Positions 9,332 through 16,059 of a stretch of 43,420 bases of DNA are shown here, piece after piece. Each line of letters starts with the position of its first letter. Positions within the stretch are counted from its first letter, which is position 1. The notes beneath the pieces are model-generated. The model saw only the letters and a program-made list of their open reading frames with translations, did not search any database and was not told the origin of the DNA. This DNA is from Planctomycetota bacterium (GTDB taxonomy: Bacteria; Planctomycetota; JAJSAM01; JAJVHW01). Location of the stretch: positions 1 through 43,420 of the forward strand of contig JAJFFG010000097.1 in assembly GCA_021776825.1 (NCBI GenBank), in the 5' to 3' direction. The position numbers and the translations under genes were made by a program.

Positions 9332-9783
9332 GCCGAGTTCCCCGACGGGTTCGAGGCCTGCACGGCCGACGACGCGGCGTGGTAGGGGAACCGGCGGAAG
9401 AACTCCTCCATCGCGAACGCTGCGGAGAGCGCGCGCAACGGATTGCCGGCGATGGAGAGGCGTCGGCGCACGAAGAGCGACTGCGGTGTCCGCTCCCCAG
9501 AGACGATGCTCGCGAAGTCGCCGGTCGCCACGGTCACGTGGCATTCCCCGGACGGCGCATCCACGCGCTCACACCGCTCGATGCAGCCGCCTTCGATGGC
9601 GACGGCGTGCATCCCACACGCGCCGACCTCGATCGTGAACGCGGTGGTCAGGGATCGCAGACCGGGCAACAGCTCACAGTGCATGCGCTCGCCCAGGTGC
9701 GATGCGAAGTAGTCCTGCACCCAGTCCGGGGCGTCGCTGCGTTGGTCGGGATCGTGGCTCGCGGGGGAATCGATGCTGTTCAT
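9328..9783 (-). CDS. SCP2-like sterol/lipid-carrier domain protein
   Basis: This is a small cytosolic protein of about 151 residues. The core (roughly residues 36-140: LPGLRSLTTAFTIEVGACG, then a GDFASIVSGERTPQSLFVRRRLSIAGNPLRAL segment) fits the SCP2 sterol-transfer fold, in which a dimerisation sheet and a helix form a hydrophobic pocket. Its job is probably to bind or present a hydrophobic intermediate to the enzymes encoded downstream. The start is uncertain. I give the ATG at 9781-9783, but a strong -24/-12 sigma-54 sequence ends only 13 bases upstream, so this ATG would be leaderless. The GTG at 9718-9720 or the ATG at 9682-9684 (preceded by GGGCGAG) could be the true start and would still encode the whole domain. 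Confidence 0.78.
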   Translation of the reverse strand: MNSIDSPASHDPDQRSDAPDWVQDYFASHLGERMHCELLPGLRSLTTAFTIEVGACGMHAVAIEGGCIERCERVDAPSGECHVTVATGDFASIVSGERTPQSLFVRRRLSIAGNPLRALSAAFAMEEFFRRFPYHAASSAVQASNPSGNSA

Positions 9784-9795
9784 ACCCGCTCGTGC

Positions 9796-9810
9796 GCAAA
9801 CCCCCTGCCA
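9796..9810 (-). promoter_or_regulatory. Sigma-54 (-24/-12) promoter before the SCP2 gene
   Basis: The minus strand reads TGGCAGGGGGTTTGC, matching the TGGCACG-N4-TTGC consensus at 14 of 15 positions, with exactly ten bases between GG and GC. Transcription would begin near 9784 and read leftwards into SCP2, aminotransferase, RND and the cytochromes. A palindromic candidate enhancer site lies at 9844-9858. RpoN promoters need an AAA+ activator of the kind encoded at 16056-17414. Confidence 0.72.
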
Positions 9811-9843
9811 CGGGCGTCCCCACTGCGAGAAGCGTCGAGACCC

Positions 9844-9858
9844 GTGCAAGGTCTGCAC
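9844..9858. promoter_or_regulatory. GTGCA-N5-TGCAC palindrome, candidate activator site
   Basis: The site reads GTGCAAGGTCTGCAC and is identical at 13 of 15 positions to the minus-strand sequence at 14632-14646, before mqnD. Its centre is about 66 bases upstream of the start predicted for the -24/-12 promoter at 9796-9810. It lies inside a larger inverted repeat, ACCCGTGC (9840-9847) with GCACGGGT (9870-9877), which may also end transcripts of the oxidase-like gene. Confidence 0.6.
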
Positions 9859-9888
9859 TCCCTGCGCAAGCACGGGTGACGAGCGGGC

Positions 9889-11778
9889 TCAGCGAGAGGC
9901 GGCGAGCCACTCCACCAGCGCGTCCAGATCGGCAGCGGGCAGGTGCGAGAACGACGGCATGGCGGTCCTCGCCACGCCGTCGTGCCCGGCCGACAGCACA
10001 CGTTGAGACGGCGTCTCCAGATGCGCTCGCAACCACGCGCGCGACCGCCGCTGCCCCACGGCCGCCAGATCGGGACCGATCCGACGTGTGCCTGGCTGGG
10101 CGGGAGAGTCCTGCAACAAAGTCGGCTCGCCGTAGAGAGCGAGGTCTGAGGGAAGATCCCGCGCCGCCCGCGTGTGGCAGGCGATGCATCCCTCACGACG
10201 GAAGACCGCGAGCCCACGCGCGGACACCTCGGTGCGAGGCGTCGGGTGCCCCAGTTCCTCGCCCGGGGTCAGCGCAAAGACGAGCCCCAACGAGGCCGCT
10301 CCCGCTCCCACTGCGAAGAGGGCGCGACCGCACGCCGGCCGGGCCGGGCGCTGACGGGTCTCGACGCCGTAGCGCGAAGCAGAGGCGCGGAGCAGCGTGC
10401 GAGCTGCGAGCACGACCCAGACGAGGAGCGGGACGATCAGAAGCAGCCCGAACGCCAACCGCGTATGCCACATGCCCTGGATCTGCCCGAAGCGCGTGGC
10501 ATAGGGGATGCCGGCCAGGTCGGCTTCGGCCTCGAGGAAGGACCGGCTGCAGAGCGCCCACAGCATGCCGAGCGCAGCAGCGACCCAGACGCCGCGCAAC
10601 ACGAGCGACGCCCGTCGTGGAGGCGCCGGCCCTGTGGCCACCACCGCTTGCACCGCGCCGACCACCAACGCCCCCACCGCGCCGAAGAGCGCCAGATGCG
10701 CGTGGCCCACCACCCAATCGGTCTTCGAGATCGCTGCACTCACAGACGGGATGCTCTGCACCGCGCCCTGCGTCGCCAGCAGCAACCAGAGCACGCCGCC
10801 GGCGAAGAGCCATGCCGCCGCTTCGCGGGTCGGGCGGTCCGGGGCGCGCCCCCGCACGACGCTCTCGAGCACGTTCCACGCGAGGGCGGCTGAGGGCACG
10901 GCGATGGCCAGGCTCGACACCCACCCGACCGCCGCGAGCGAGGCGGCCTGCGGACCGAAGAGCGCGTGACGGCCGCCGGCCAGCACGTAGGTGAACGCCA
11001 GGGCGTAGAAGCCGATCCGTCCCAGCAGCGGCCGTCGCGAGGCGCCGCCGGTGGTGGCTGGCAGCGACAGGTAGGCCGCGGCGGCGGCGGCGGGGGTCAC
11101 CACCAGACCGATGCTGTCCGCGAGCCACTGCCGGTGCAACGCCGCGGCGCGGGCCCCGTCGACGAAGGGCAGCACGACGCTCACGAAGAGCGCGAGCAGC
11201 ACGGCCCACGCCAACATCTCCGCCGCATAGAGCAGGCCGGTCCGCTCGTGGCCGCCACCCGCAGCGCCCATGCTGCGCAAGAGCGAGCGAGCGACCACGA
11301 CGAGCAGCGCGGCGCCCGCCACATCGATCCAGCCAGGGGCCTCCGCGTACTCCGGCCCCACGACGCCGCTCAGCACGATGAGCGCGCACGCCGCGAGTTG
11401 CAACGCCGCCCAGATCCACGGCAGCGTTCGGTCGAGCCGTCCCGGGGCGCCGGCCGCCACGCGGGCGCGGATGACGCCCAACGCAGACGGCAAGAGCCAC
11501 AGGTGCAGCGCCAGCCGGGTGTGCACGGGACGCAGACGTCCGAACTGGAAGGCGTCCCCCGCGGGCAGTCGATAGGCGAACGCCAGCAGCACGCCCGCCC
11601 ACAGCCCCGCGACCACCGTCAGCGTCAGGCCGAGCAGACCGCAGAGCAGCCAACCGCGGGCGGCCAGGTCGATGCTGCCCCCGTCAGTCTGTGCGCCATC
11701 GGTCTGTGCGCGGTCGGTCTGCGCACGGTCGAGGGCGCCGACGCCCACACCGCTCGCTGCAGTCGACATCACCGGCAT
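9889..11778 (-). CDS. Degenerate CcoN-like haem-copper oxidase subunit I fused to cytochrome c
   Basis: This 629-residue polytopic protein has about 12 helices homologous to CcoN of cbb3 oxidases, followed by a membrane-anchored monohaem cytochrome c domain like CcoO (CIACH at 531-535; Met ligand in TAMPSFSHL). Haem-ligand positions are kept: His86 in RPVHTRLALHLW, and the H-x-H pair 359/361 in TDWVVGHAHLAL. The copper-B histidines are not: where CcoN has YGHN this protein has LADSIG (219-224), and where CcoN has GPHH it has GRHA (269-272, one His left). It may therefore be a dihaem quinol/cytochrome c redox protein rather than an O2 or NO reductase. The start is ATG 11776-11778, or ATG 11767-11769. 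Residues 17-34 contain three DRAQT/DGAQT-type repeats encoded by 15-bp DNA repeats (about 11683-11735). Confidence 0.85.
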   Translation of the reverse strand: MPVMSTAASGVGVGALDRAQTDRAQTDGAQTDGGSIDLAARGWLLCGLLGLTLTVVAGLWAGVLLAFAYRLPAGDAFQFGRLRPVHTRLALHLWLLPSALGVIRARVAAGAPGRLDRTLPWIWAALQLAACALIVLSGVVGPEYAEAPGWIDVAGAALLVVVARSLLRSMGAAGGGHERTGLLYAAEMLAWAVLLALFVSVVLPFVDGARAAALHRQWLADSIGLVVTPAAAAAAYLSLPATTGGASRRPLLGRIGFYALAFTYVLAGGRHALFGPQAASLAAVGWVSSLAIAVPSAALAWNVLESVVRGRAPDRPTREAAAWLFAGGVLWLLLATQGAVQSIPSVSAAISKTDWVVGHAHLALFGAVGALVVGAVQAVVATGPAPPRRASLVLRGVWVAAALGMLWALCSRSFLEAEADLAGIPYATRFGQIQGMWHTRLAFGLLLIVPLLVWVVLAARTLLRASASRYGVETRQRPARPACGRALFAVGAGAASLGLVFALTPGEELGHPTPRTEVSARGLAVFRREGCIACHTRAARDLPSDLALYGEPTLLQDSPAQPGTRRIGPDLAAVGQRRSRAWLRAHLETPSQRVLSAGHDGVARTAMPSFSHLPAADLDALVEWLAASR

Positions 11779-11794
11779 CGTTGGCACCGAGGGG

Positions 11795-12271
11795 TCAGGG
11801 CCGCGGTCCCTGACCGGCGGCGGCGAGCACGCTGCCGGCCTGTTCGCCGACCATGGGGTCGGCGGCCTCTTCCGCAACGCGGACCAGTGCGTCCCAATTC
11901 TCCAGCTCACCGAGCAGGTCGCACGCGTTCATGCGGACCACCGCGTCCTGCAGGTCGTCCAGCGCGAGGCCCTCCGCCAGGGTTCCGGCCAGATGCAGGT
12001 GGTTGGCGGGCAGCGTGCCCGCGGCGGCCCGAGTGCCCAGAGCCTCCATGACCGTGGCCAGCGTCTCGGGCGTGGGTCCCTGCTCGGGGTAGTGCAGTGA
12101 CAGGTCGGCCAGCAGCACCAGTGCGGCGGTCTCCTCGGCACCCTCCCCTCGCGCTGCCACCAGCAGCGCATCGGCAGGCACCTCGGCCTCCGATCGATAG
12201 AGCGGCCCCATGTCCGTGGCGCAGGCGGACAACACGAGACAGAGCATCAGGACTACGGCAACGCGCATCAT
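11795..12271 (-). CDS. Lipoprotein with helical repeat-like domain
   Basis: This 158-residue protein starts with a classic type II signal peptide, MMRVAVVLMLCLVLSAC, giving Cys17 as the lipid-modified residue if the first of the two adjacent ATG codons is used. The remainder is alanine/leucine-rich and probably all helical, like a short TPR or HEAT-type solenoid; no family was recognised. Its start overlaps the upstream stop (ATGA, 12268-12271). It sits between the coiled-coil protein and the oxidase-like protein, so it may be an accessory or assembly partner of that complex. That role is inference from position only. Confidence 0.82.
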   Translation of the reverse strand: MMRVAVVLMLCLVLSACATDMGPLYRSEAEVPADALLVAARGEGAEETAALVLLADLSLHYPEQGPTPETLATVMEALGTRAAAGTLPANHLHLAGTLAEGLALDDLQDAVVRMNACDLLGELENWDALVRVAEEAADPMVGEQAGSVLAAAGQGPRP

Positions 12272-12756
12272 CTCTCCTTCGGGGCGAGGGCGTCCTGCGC
12301 CAACTCCCGTGCAGACTCCAGAGCCAGGTCGAGAAACCCGACCTCCTGCTCGACTTCGTCCAGTCGCTCCACGAGCTGGGACAGCGCAGAGCGCACATCC
12401 GCGCGCTGCGAATGTCGGGAGGCCGCGAGCGCCTCCACGGCATCCGCCAGCGTGCTGAACTCGCTCTCGTCGGCAGCGTCCTGCGCATCCAGGTAGCGCA
12501 GCAGCACGCCGAGATTGGCGTCCACCAGTTGCTCCCGGGCCTCGAAGCGCCGGGCCCCATCGGCCCCTTCACCCCCCGTCGCGAGCAAGCGACGCACGTC
12601 GGCCTCCCGCTCCGCCCGATCGTCGAGCGTGCGGGCCAACCCCACGGCCAGGGAACCGCCCACGAGCAGCACCGCGGCGCAGACGATCGTCAGTTCGATC
12701 AGGGACGGCCGGCTGGGGAGATCGGCAGACGGAGCGGAGAGGGCGTCCGCACTCAC
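12268..12756 (-). CDS. Single-pass membrane protein with coiled-coil domain
   Basis: This 162-residue protein has one hydrophobic helix near the N-terminus (IELTIVCAAVLLVGGSLAVGLA, about residues 20-41). A long charged helical region follows, rich in Glu, Arg, Ala and Leu and likely to form coiled coils (QLVERLDEVEQEVGFLDLALESARELAQ). No enzyme motif is visible. The shape suits a membrane-tethered scaffold or stabilising subunit for the neighbouring respiratory proteins. It overlaps both neighbours by four bases (ATGA at each junction), so it should be made in step with them. Function unknown. Confidence 0.8.
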   Translation of the reverse strand: MSADALSAPSADLPSRPSLIELTIVCAAVLLVGGSLAVGLARTLDDRAEREADVRRLLATGGEGADGARRFEAREQLVDANLGVLLRYLDAQDAADESEFSTLADAVEALAASRHSQRADVRSALSQLVERLDEVEQEVGFLDLALESARELAQDALAPKER

Positions 12757-13661
12757 TGGTCGGATGCATCCTCGAGCCGGGCGAGCAGCAGCGTCGCCGC
12801 CTCGGAGTCGGGGTTCGCGGCGAGTGCGCGCTTGAGCGCCACCTTCGCCCGACGATCGCGCCCCAGGCGCCGATAGACCACGGAGAGCTGGATCAGCACC
12901 TCCTCGTGCAGTCGCCAGACCTCGGTGCGTGTGGCCGTCACGATCTTGCGCAGTTCCGCCTTGCGGGCGGCGGCGTCGCTGACCCGCGCGTAGAGTTCCG
13001 TCCGTCGTGCGAGGAGCTGCGCCCGCTCGCGAGCGTTCAACGTCTTCTCGGCCAGGAGCAGATGTTCGAGCCCCTTGGCGTCGCTGCCGCCGAACGCGCC
13101 GGGTGTGTACATGTAGCGACGGCCAGCGGCCAGGTGGGCATCGGGATCGTCCGGCGCCAACTCGATGGCGCGGTCCACCTCGTTTCCGGCCCGCGGTCCG
13201 ATCAGCGCACCGTTGGGTCCAGTGATCTGTAGGGCGATGAACTCACCGAGCAACACGCGCAGCCCAACGTCCTCGGGGTGCCGGTCCACCAACTCCTGCG
13301 CCCGCCCCTCCGCGACCTCGGCGATCGTGACCTGTCGGTCCTGGAACTCCGACGCGCTGGGGTGCTCCTGCAACTGACGCCGGTAGCGCAGGATGTTCGC
13401 CTCGTAGAACGTGGCGCGCAGGTGCAGACGCGTGAGTTCGAGCTCGGCGCCCCCGGTGTCCTGCTTGCGCAGTTCCTCGCGCAGAGCGGCCAGACGGTCC
13501 TGGTCGTATGCGCGAGCGGCGGCTTCGACGTCGCTGCGCAGCACGGCCAGCGACCGAGAGGGTGCTCGGTCCTGCGCGTGAGCCAACGGTGGCGCGATCA
13601 CGGCAGGAGAGGTGAGCGCGGCCAACGCGCACAGGAAGACGAGGCGAAGAGGACGCTGCAT
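12753..13661 (-). CDS. Exported TPR-repeat protein
   Basis: This 302-residue protein has a signal peptide ending near residue 29 (APPLAHAQD). Helical repeats follow, the clearest being a TPR-like C-terminal stretch (IQLSVVYRRLGRDRRAKVALKRALAANPDSEAA). A PDDPDAHLAAGRRYMYTPGAFGG segment near the middle resembles TRAP-transporter-T-type TPR proteins. TPR domains mediate protein contacts, so a periplasmic assembly or docking role for the cytochrome/oxidase-like proteins is plausible. AGGAGA lies 8 bases before the ATG, and only 23 bases separate it from the mqnD stop, so it is the second gene of the operon. Confidence 0.85.
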   Translation of the reverse strand: MQRPLRLVFLCALAALTSPAVIAPPLAHAQDRAPSRSLAVLRSDVEAAARAYDQDRLAALREELRKQDTGGAELELTRLHLRATFYEANILRYRRQLQEHPSASEFQDRQVTIAEVAEGRAQELVDRHPEDVGLRVLLGEFIALQITGPNGALIGPRAGNEVDRAIELAPDDPDAHLAAGRRYMYTPGAFGGSDAKGLEHLLLAEKTLNARERAQLLARRTELYARVSDAAARKAELRKIVTATRTEVWRLHEEVLIQLSVVYRRLGRDRRAKVALKRALAANPDSEAATLLLARLEDASDQ

Positions 13662-13684
13662 CGACGGAGTCTCCTGGAGTCAGG

Positions 13685-14521
13685 TCAGGCGGCGGCGAAC
13701 GCGAGAGCGGGCGGCGCAGCGAGCGCCTGAGCCTGCGCCACGAGCGCCTGGATGGCGCGGCGGCCCTCGGGGCCCAGCGCGTACGTGTCGTGGCGGACGT
13801 ACTCGTCGATGAGCGTCTCGGCCGCTGAGCCGCCGACCTCACCGCAGAAGCCGCGGGCGTACGCGAGCGCGTCGTCCGGCGACCTCCGCACAGCCTCCAG
13901 GCTTCGAAGCAGCACGCGGACGATCCGCTCACGCAGCGGCGGCGGCAGGTCCGCGCGGAGGGCGCACACTGCCAGCGGCGTCGGGAGCCCGTGGCGCTGC
14001 TTCCAGCTCAGTCCCAGGTCCTCGACCTGGACCAGCCCGTGCCGCCCGTAGTCGAGCTGTCCCTCGTGGATGACGACTCCGGCCTCAGCGTGGCCAGCGG
14101 CCACGTGAGCGGCAATGCGGTCATAGGGCACGACCTCGGTGGCCGCCCGCGGGTGGGCCAGACGCAGCAGCAGACCGGCAGTGGTCTCCCGACCGGGAAT
14201 CGCGACGACTGCGCGCGGCAGATCCTCCAGCCGGAGCTGGCACCGAGCCACGAGCATGGGCCCCATGGAGTGCACGAAGCTGCCACCGAACGGCAGCGCC
14301 AGCCAGCGCCTGGTCAGCCGTGCGAGGGCGGCGGCGGAGAGCATCGTCACGTCGAACGGGTCGATGCCCGCGGCCCGCCAGTTGAGGGCGTCGAAGGGCA
14401 GATACTCGTTCTCGAAGGTCAGCCCCTCGGTGTCGATCCGGCCACGGATGAGCGGCTCGAAGATGAACGCGTCGTCGGCGTCAGGACCGTGTCCGAAGCG
14501 AATGGTGGCGTTCGCTGACAT
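13685..14521 (-). CDS. mqnD: 1,4-dihydroxy-6-naphthoate synthase (futalosine pathway)
   Basis: This 278-residue periplasmic-binding-protein-like enzyme matches MqnD. It opens with FGHGPDADDAFIFEPL, keeps the PGRETTAG loop (109-116) and the catalytic-site VIHEGQLDYGRHGLVQVEDLG with His152. In the family it converts cyclic dehypoxanthine futalosine to 1,4-dihydroxy-6-naphthoate, a late menaquinone precursor. The start is ATG 14519-14521, preceded by GGGAGAG at five bases. It is the first gene of the operon, about 30 bases after the start predicted for the -24/-12 promoter. No other mqn genes are in the window, so it is either split from the rest of the pathway or a paralogue supplying a dedicated naphthoate to this operon. 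Confidence 0.9.
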   Translation of the reverse strand: MSANATIRFGHGPDADDAFIFEPLIRGRIDTEGLTFENEYLPFDALNWRAAGIDPFDVTMLSAAALARLTRRWLALPFGGSFVHSMGPMLVARCQLRLEDLPRAVVAIPGRETTAGLLLRLAHPRAATEVVPYDRIAAHVAAGHAEAGVVIHEGQLDYGRHGLVQVEDLGLSWKQRHGLPTPLAVCALRADLPPPLRERIVRVLLRSLEAVRRSPDDALAYARGFCGEVGGSAAETLIDEYVRHDTYALGPEGRRAIQALVAQAQALAAPPALAFAAA

Positions 14522-14563
14522 GTGGACTCTCCCGGTGGACGGTTCGTGTCGAACCGAGTGATC

Positions 14564-14578
14564 GCACGCGCCGTGCCG
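14564..14578 (-). promoter_or_regulatory. Sigma-54 (-24/-12) promoter before mqnD
   Basis: The minus strand reads CGGCACGGCGCGTGC. It keeps GG and GC with the required ten-base gap and matches the TGGCACG-N4-TTGC consensus at all specified positions except the first T and one T of TTGC. Predicted start is near 14552, leaving a leader of about 30 bases that holds the mqnD ribosome site. Palindromic candidate activator sites lie at 14621-14646. Confidence 0.65.
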
Positions 14579-14620
14579 GAGGACGTTCACGGCCGGGATA
14601 GCCGACTCGATGCGCAGCGC

Positions 14621-14646
14621 TGCACGACGTCGTGCAATCCTTGCAC
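14621..14646. promoter_or_regulatory. Overlapping TGCAC/GTGCA palindromes, candidate enhancer
   Basis: Three alternating half-sites occur in 26 bases: TGCAC (14621), GTGCA (14632) and TGCAC (14642). The first pair is a perfect 16-bp palindrome around GACGTC, the second is GTGCA-N5-TGCAC. The layout recalls NtrC-type sites. It lies about 80 bases upstream of the start predicted for mqnD, the usual distance for a sigma-54 enhancer. A second GTGCA-N5-TGCAC occurs at 9844-9858. Confidence 0.6.
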
Positions 14647-14670
14647 ACGGCCGCGTGTCAGTTGGCGGTC

Positions 14671-14776
14671 AGAGGCTGTCGGAGTTTCCCCGTGGATGCC
14701 GGGCGCGGTCGGGCCGGGATCCCCACAGCACGTTCCGCCGCCTCACCGGCGCCGCGCGGAAACTCCGACAGGCTCT
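14671..14776. repeat. 106-bp element with 19-bp inverted ends
   Basis: The left end (14671-14689) and right end (14758-14776) are inverted copies of the same 19 bases with one mismatch; the inner part begins GGAGTTTCC-type on each side. The right end touches the histidine kinase stop codon. It could be a REP/MITE-like mobile palindrome or a structured terminator insulating the kinase transcript from the mqnD promoter. No poly-T tract follows. Confidence 0.6.
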
Positions 14777-16059
14777 CAGGCGACGTCGGACGGCACGGGC
14801 TCGGGAGAGCCCTCGCCGAAGCCGGTGGGCAGCCGAACCTCGAAGCGCGCTCCCCGCCCGGTGCCGGCACTGAACGCGCGAATGGTCCCGTTGTGCAGCG
14901 ACACGATCCGCCGGCAGATGAACAACCCGATGCCCAGGCCGCGCACCTTGGACGAGTGGAACGGCTCGAAGACGCGCGAGAGATCCCGCGCCGACATGCC
15001 GCGGCCGTCGTCCTCGACGTGGAGGCGCAGATGCGCCGACCCGTCCCTCTGCACCGAGACTCGAATGTTCCCATCCGCGTCGCAGGCGTCCCGGGCGTTG
15101 ACGAGCAGGTTGAGCAACAACTGCTTGATCTTGTCCGAGTCGCAGACCACCGCCACGTCGGGGTCCACGTCCGACGTGATCGCGATCTGCTTGTCGCTGC
15201 GATCGAGTTCCACGAGCTTGACGACGTCCTCGACCAGTTCGCTCGCCACGACCGACGTCACGGCCAGACTCTGTTCACGCGCCAGGTCCCGGAGACCGCC
15301 CACGATCTTCGAACAGCGCCTGACCTCGTCCTGGATCAGGTCCAGATACTCGATGACGTGCTCGCGATCAGCACCGGTGAACCCCTCAGCCCGCCCGCGC
15401 ACGGAACTCGCGCAGCCCGCCACCGTCGCCAGGGGGTTGTTCAGCTCATGGGCCACGCTGGCCGCGATGGTGCCCAGCGCGGCCAGCCGGTCCTTCTCAC
15501 GCAGTTCGCGCTCGGCGGCGCCCCGTTCTCGCCGCAGCCGAAGGAAGAGCACGGTGGAGAGCGCGCCGAAGACGACGACCAGGATGCCCCCGTACTTGGC
15601 CAGGCGCGTGGCGGCGGACTGGGTGCGCAAGCGGCTCGGGCCCGTCAAATCGCTGCGAGAGGTCCCGAGCACGCTGCGGGCAAGCTGAGGCAGCGCGCGT
15701 CCGGCAGAGTTCAGCGCCTGTCGCGAAGCATCCCCGCGTGAGGCGGCCACCGACATCTGCTGGATCTCGTCCAGGAGTGCCAAGTCCTCAGCGTCGTTCC
15801 AGCCCGCCGCCCGGAGCGTCTTGAGCGCTGCCCCGATGTCGCGGGCGGCGGCAGCGCGCTCCGGGGCATCTTGTGACTCCTGCAAGACGTGAACGCGCTC
15901 CTCGATGTCCTCGATGCTGAGGATACGCTCCAGGTGTTTCTCCGCCCGCGCCGCGGCGTGCGAGGAGGAATCCAACGCCCGCCAGCCCAGCGTCACGACG
16001 CCAACGATGCCGACCAACGTCACGAACATGGTCAGGATGAGCTGCAGGCGGGTGTTCAT
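14776..16059 (-). CDS. Membrane sensor histidine kinase
   Basis: This 427-residue kinase has two hydrophobic helices (about 5-26 and 157-175) flanking a helical periplasmic sensor of about 130 residues. A short linker leads to HisKA (phospho-acceptor His204 in VAHELNNPLATVAG) and a HATPase domain with N box NLLVNARDAC (317-326), G1 EDDGRGM, F box FEPFHSS and G2 GLGIGLF. The HELNNPL sequence is typical of NtrB-class kinases that pair with NtrC-type regulators. Its ATG overlaps the stop of the regulator gene (ATGA, 16056-16059), so the two are co-translated partners. The sensor shows no PAS domain or haem motif and the signal is unknown; a redox or respiratory cue would fit the neighbouring operon. 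Confidence 0.92.
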   Translation of the reverse strand: MNTRLQLILTMFVTLVGIVGVVTLGWRALDSSSHAAARAEKHLERILSIEDIEERVHVLQESQDAPERAAAARDIGAALKTLRAAGWNDAEDLALLDEIQQMSVAASRGDASRQALNSAGRALPQLARSVLGTSRSDLTGPSRLRTQSAATRLAKYGGILVVVFGALSTVLFLRLRRERGAAERELREKDRLAALGTIAASVAHELNNPLATVAGCASSVRGRAEGFTGADREHVIEYLDLIQDEVRRCSKIVGGLRDLAREQSLAVTSVVASELVEDVVKLVELDRSDKQIAITSDVDPDVAVVCDSDKIKQLLLNLLVNARDACDADGNIRVSVQRDGSAHLRLHVEDDGRGMSARDLSRVFEPFHSSKVRGLGIGLFICRRIVSLHNGTIRAFSAGTGRGARFEVRLPTGFGEGSPEPVPSDVA

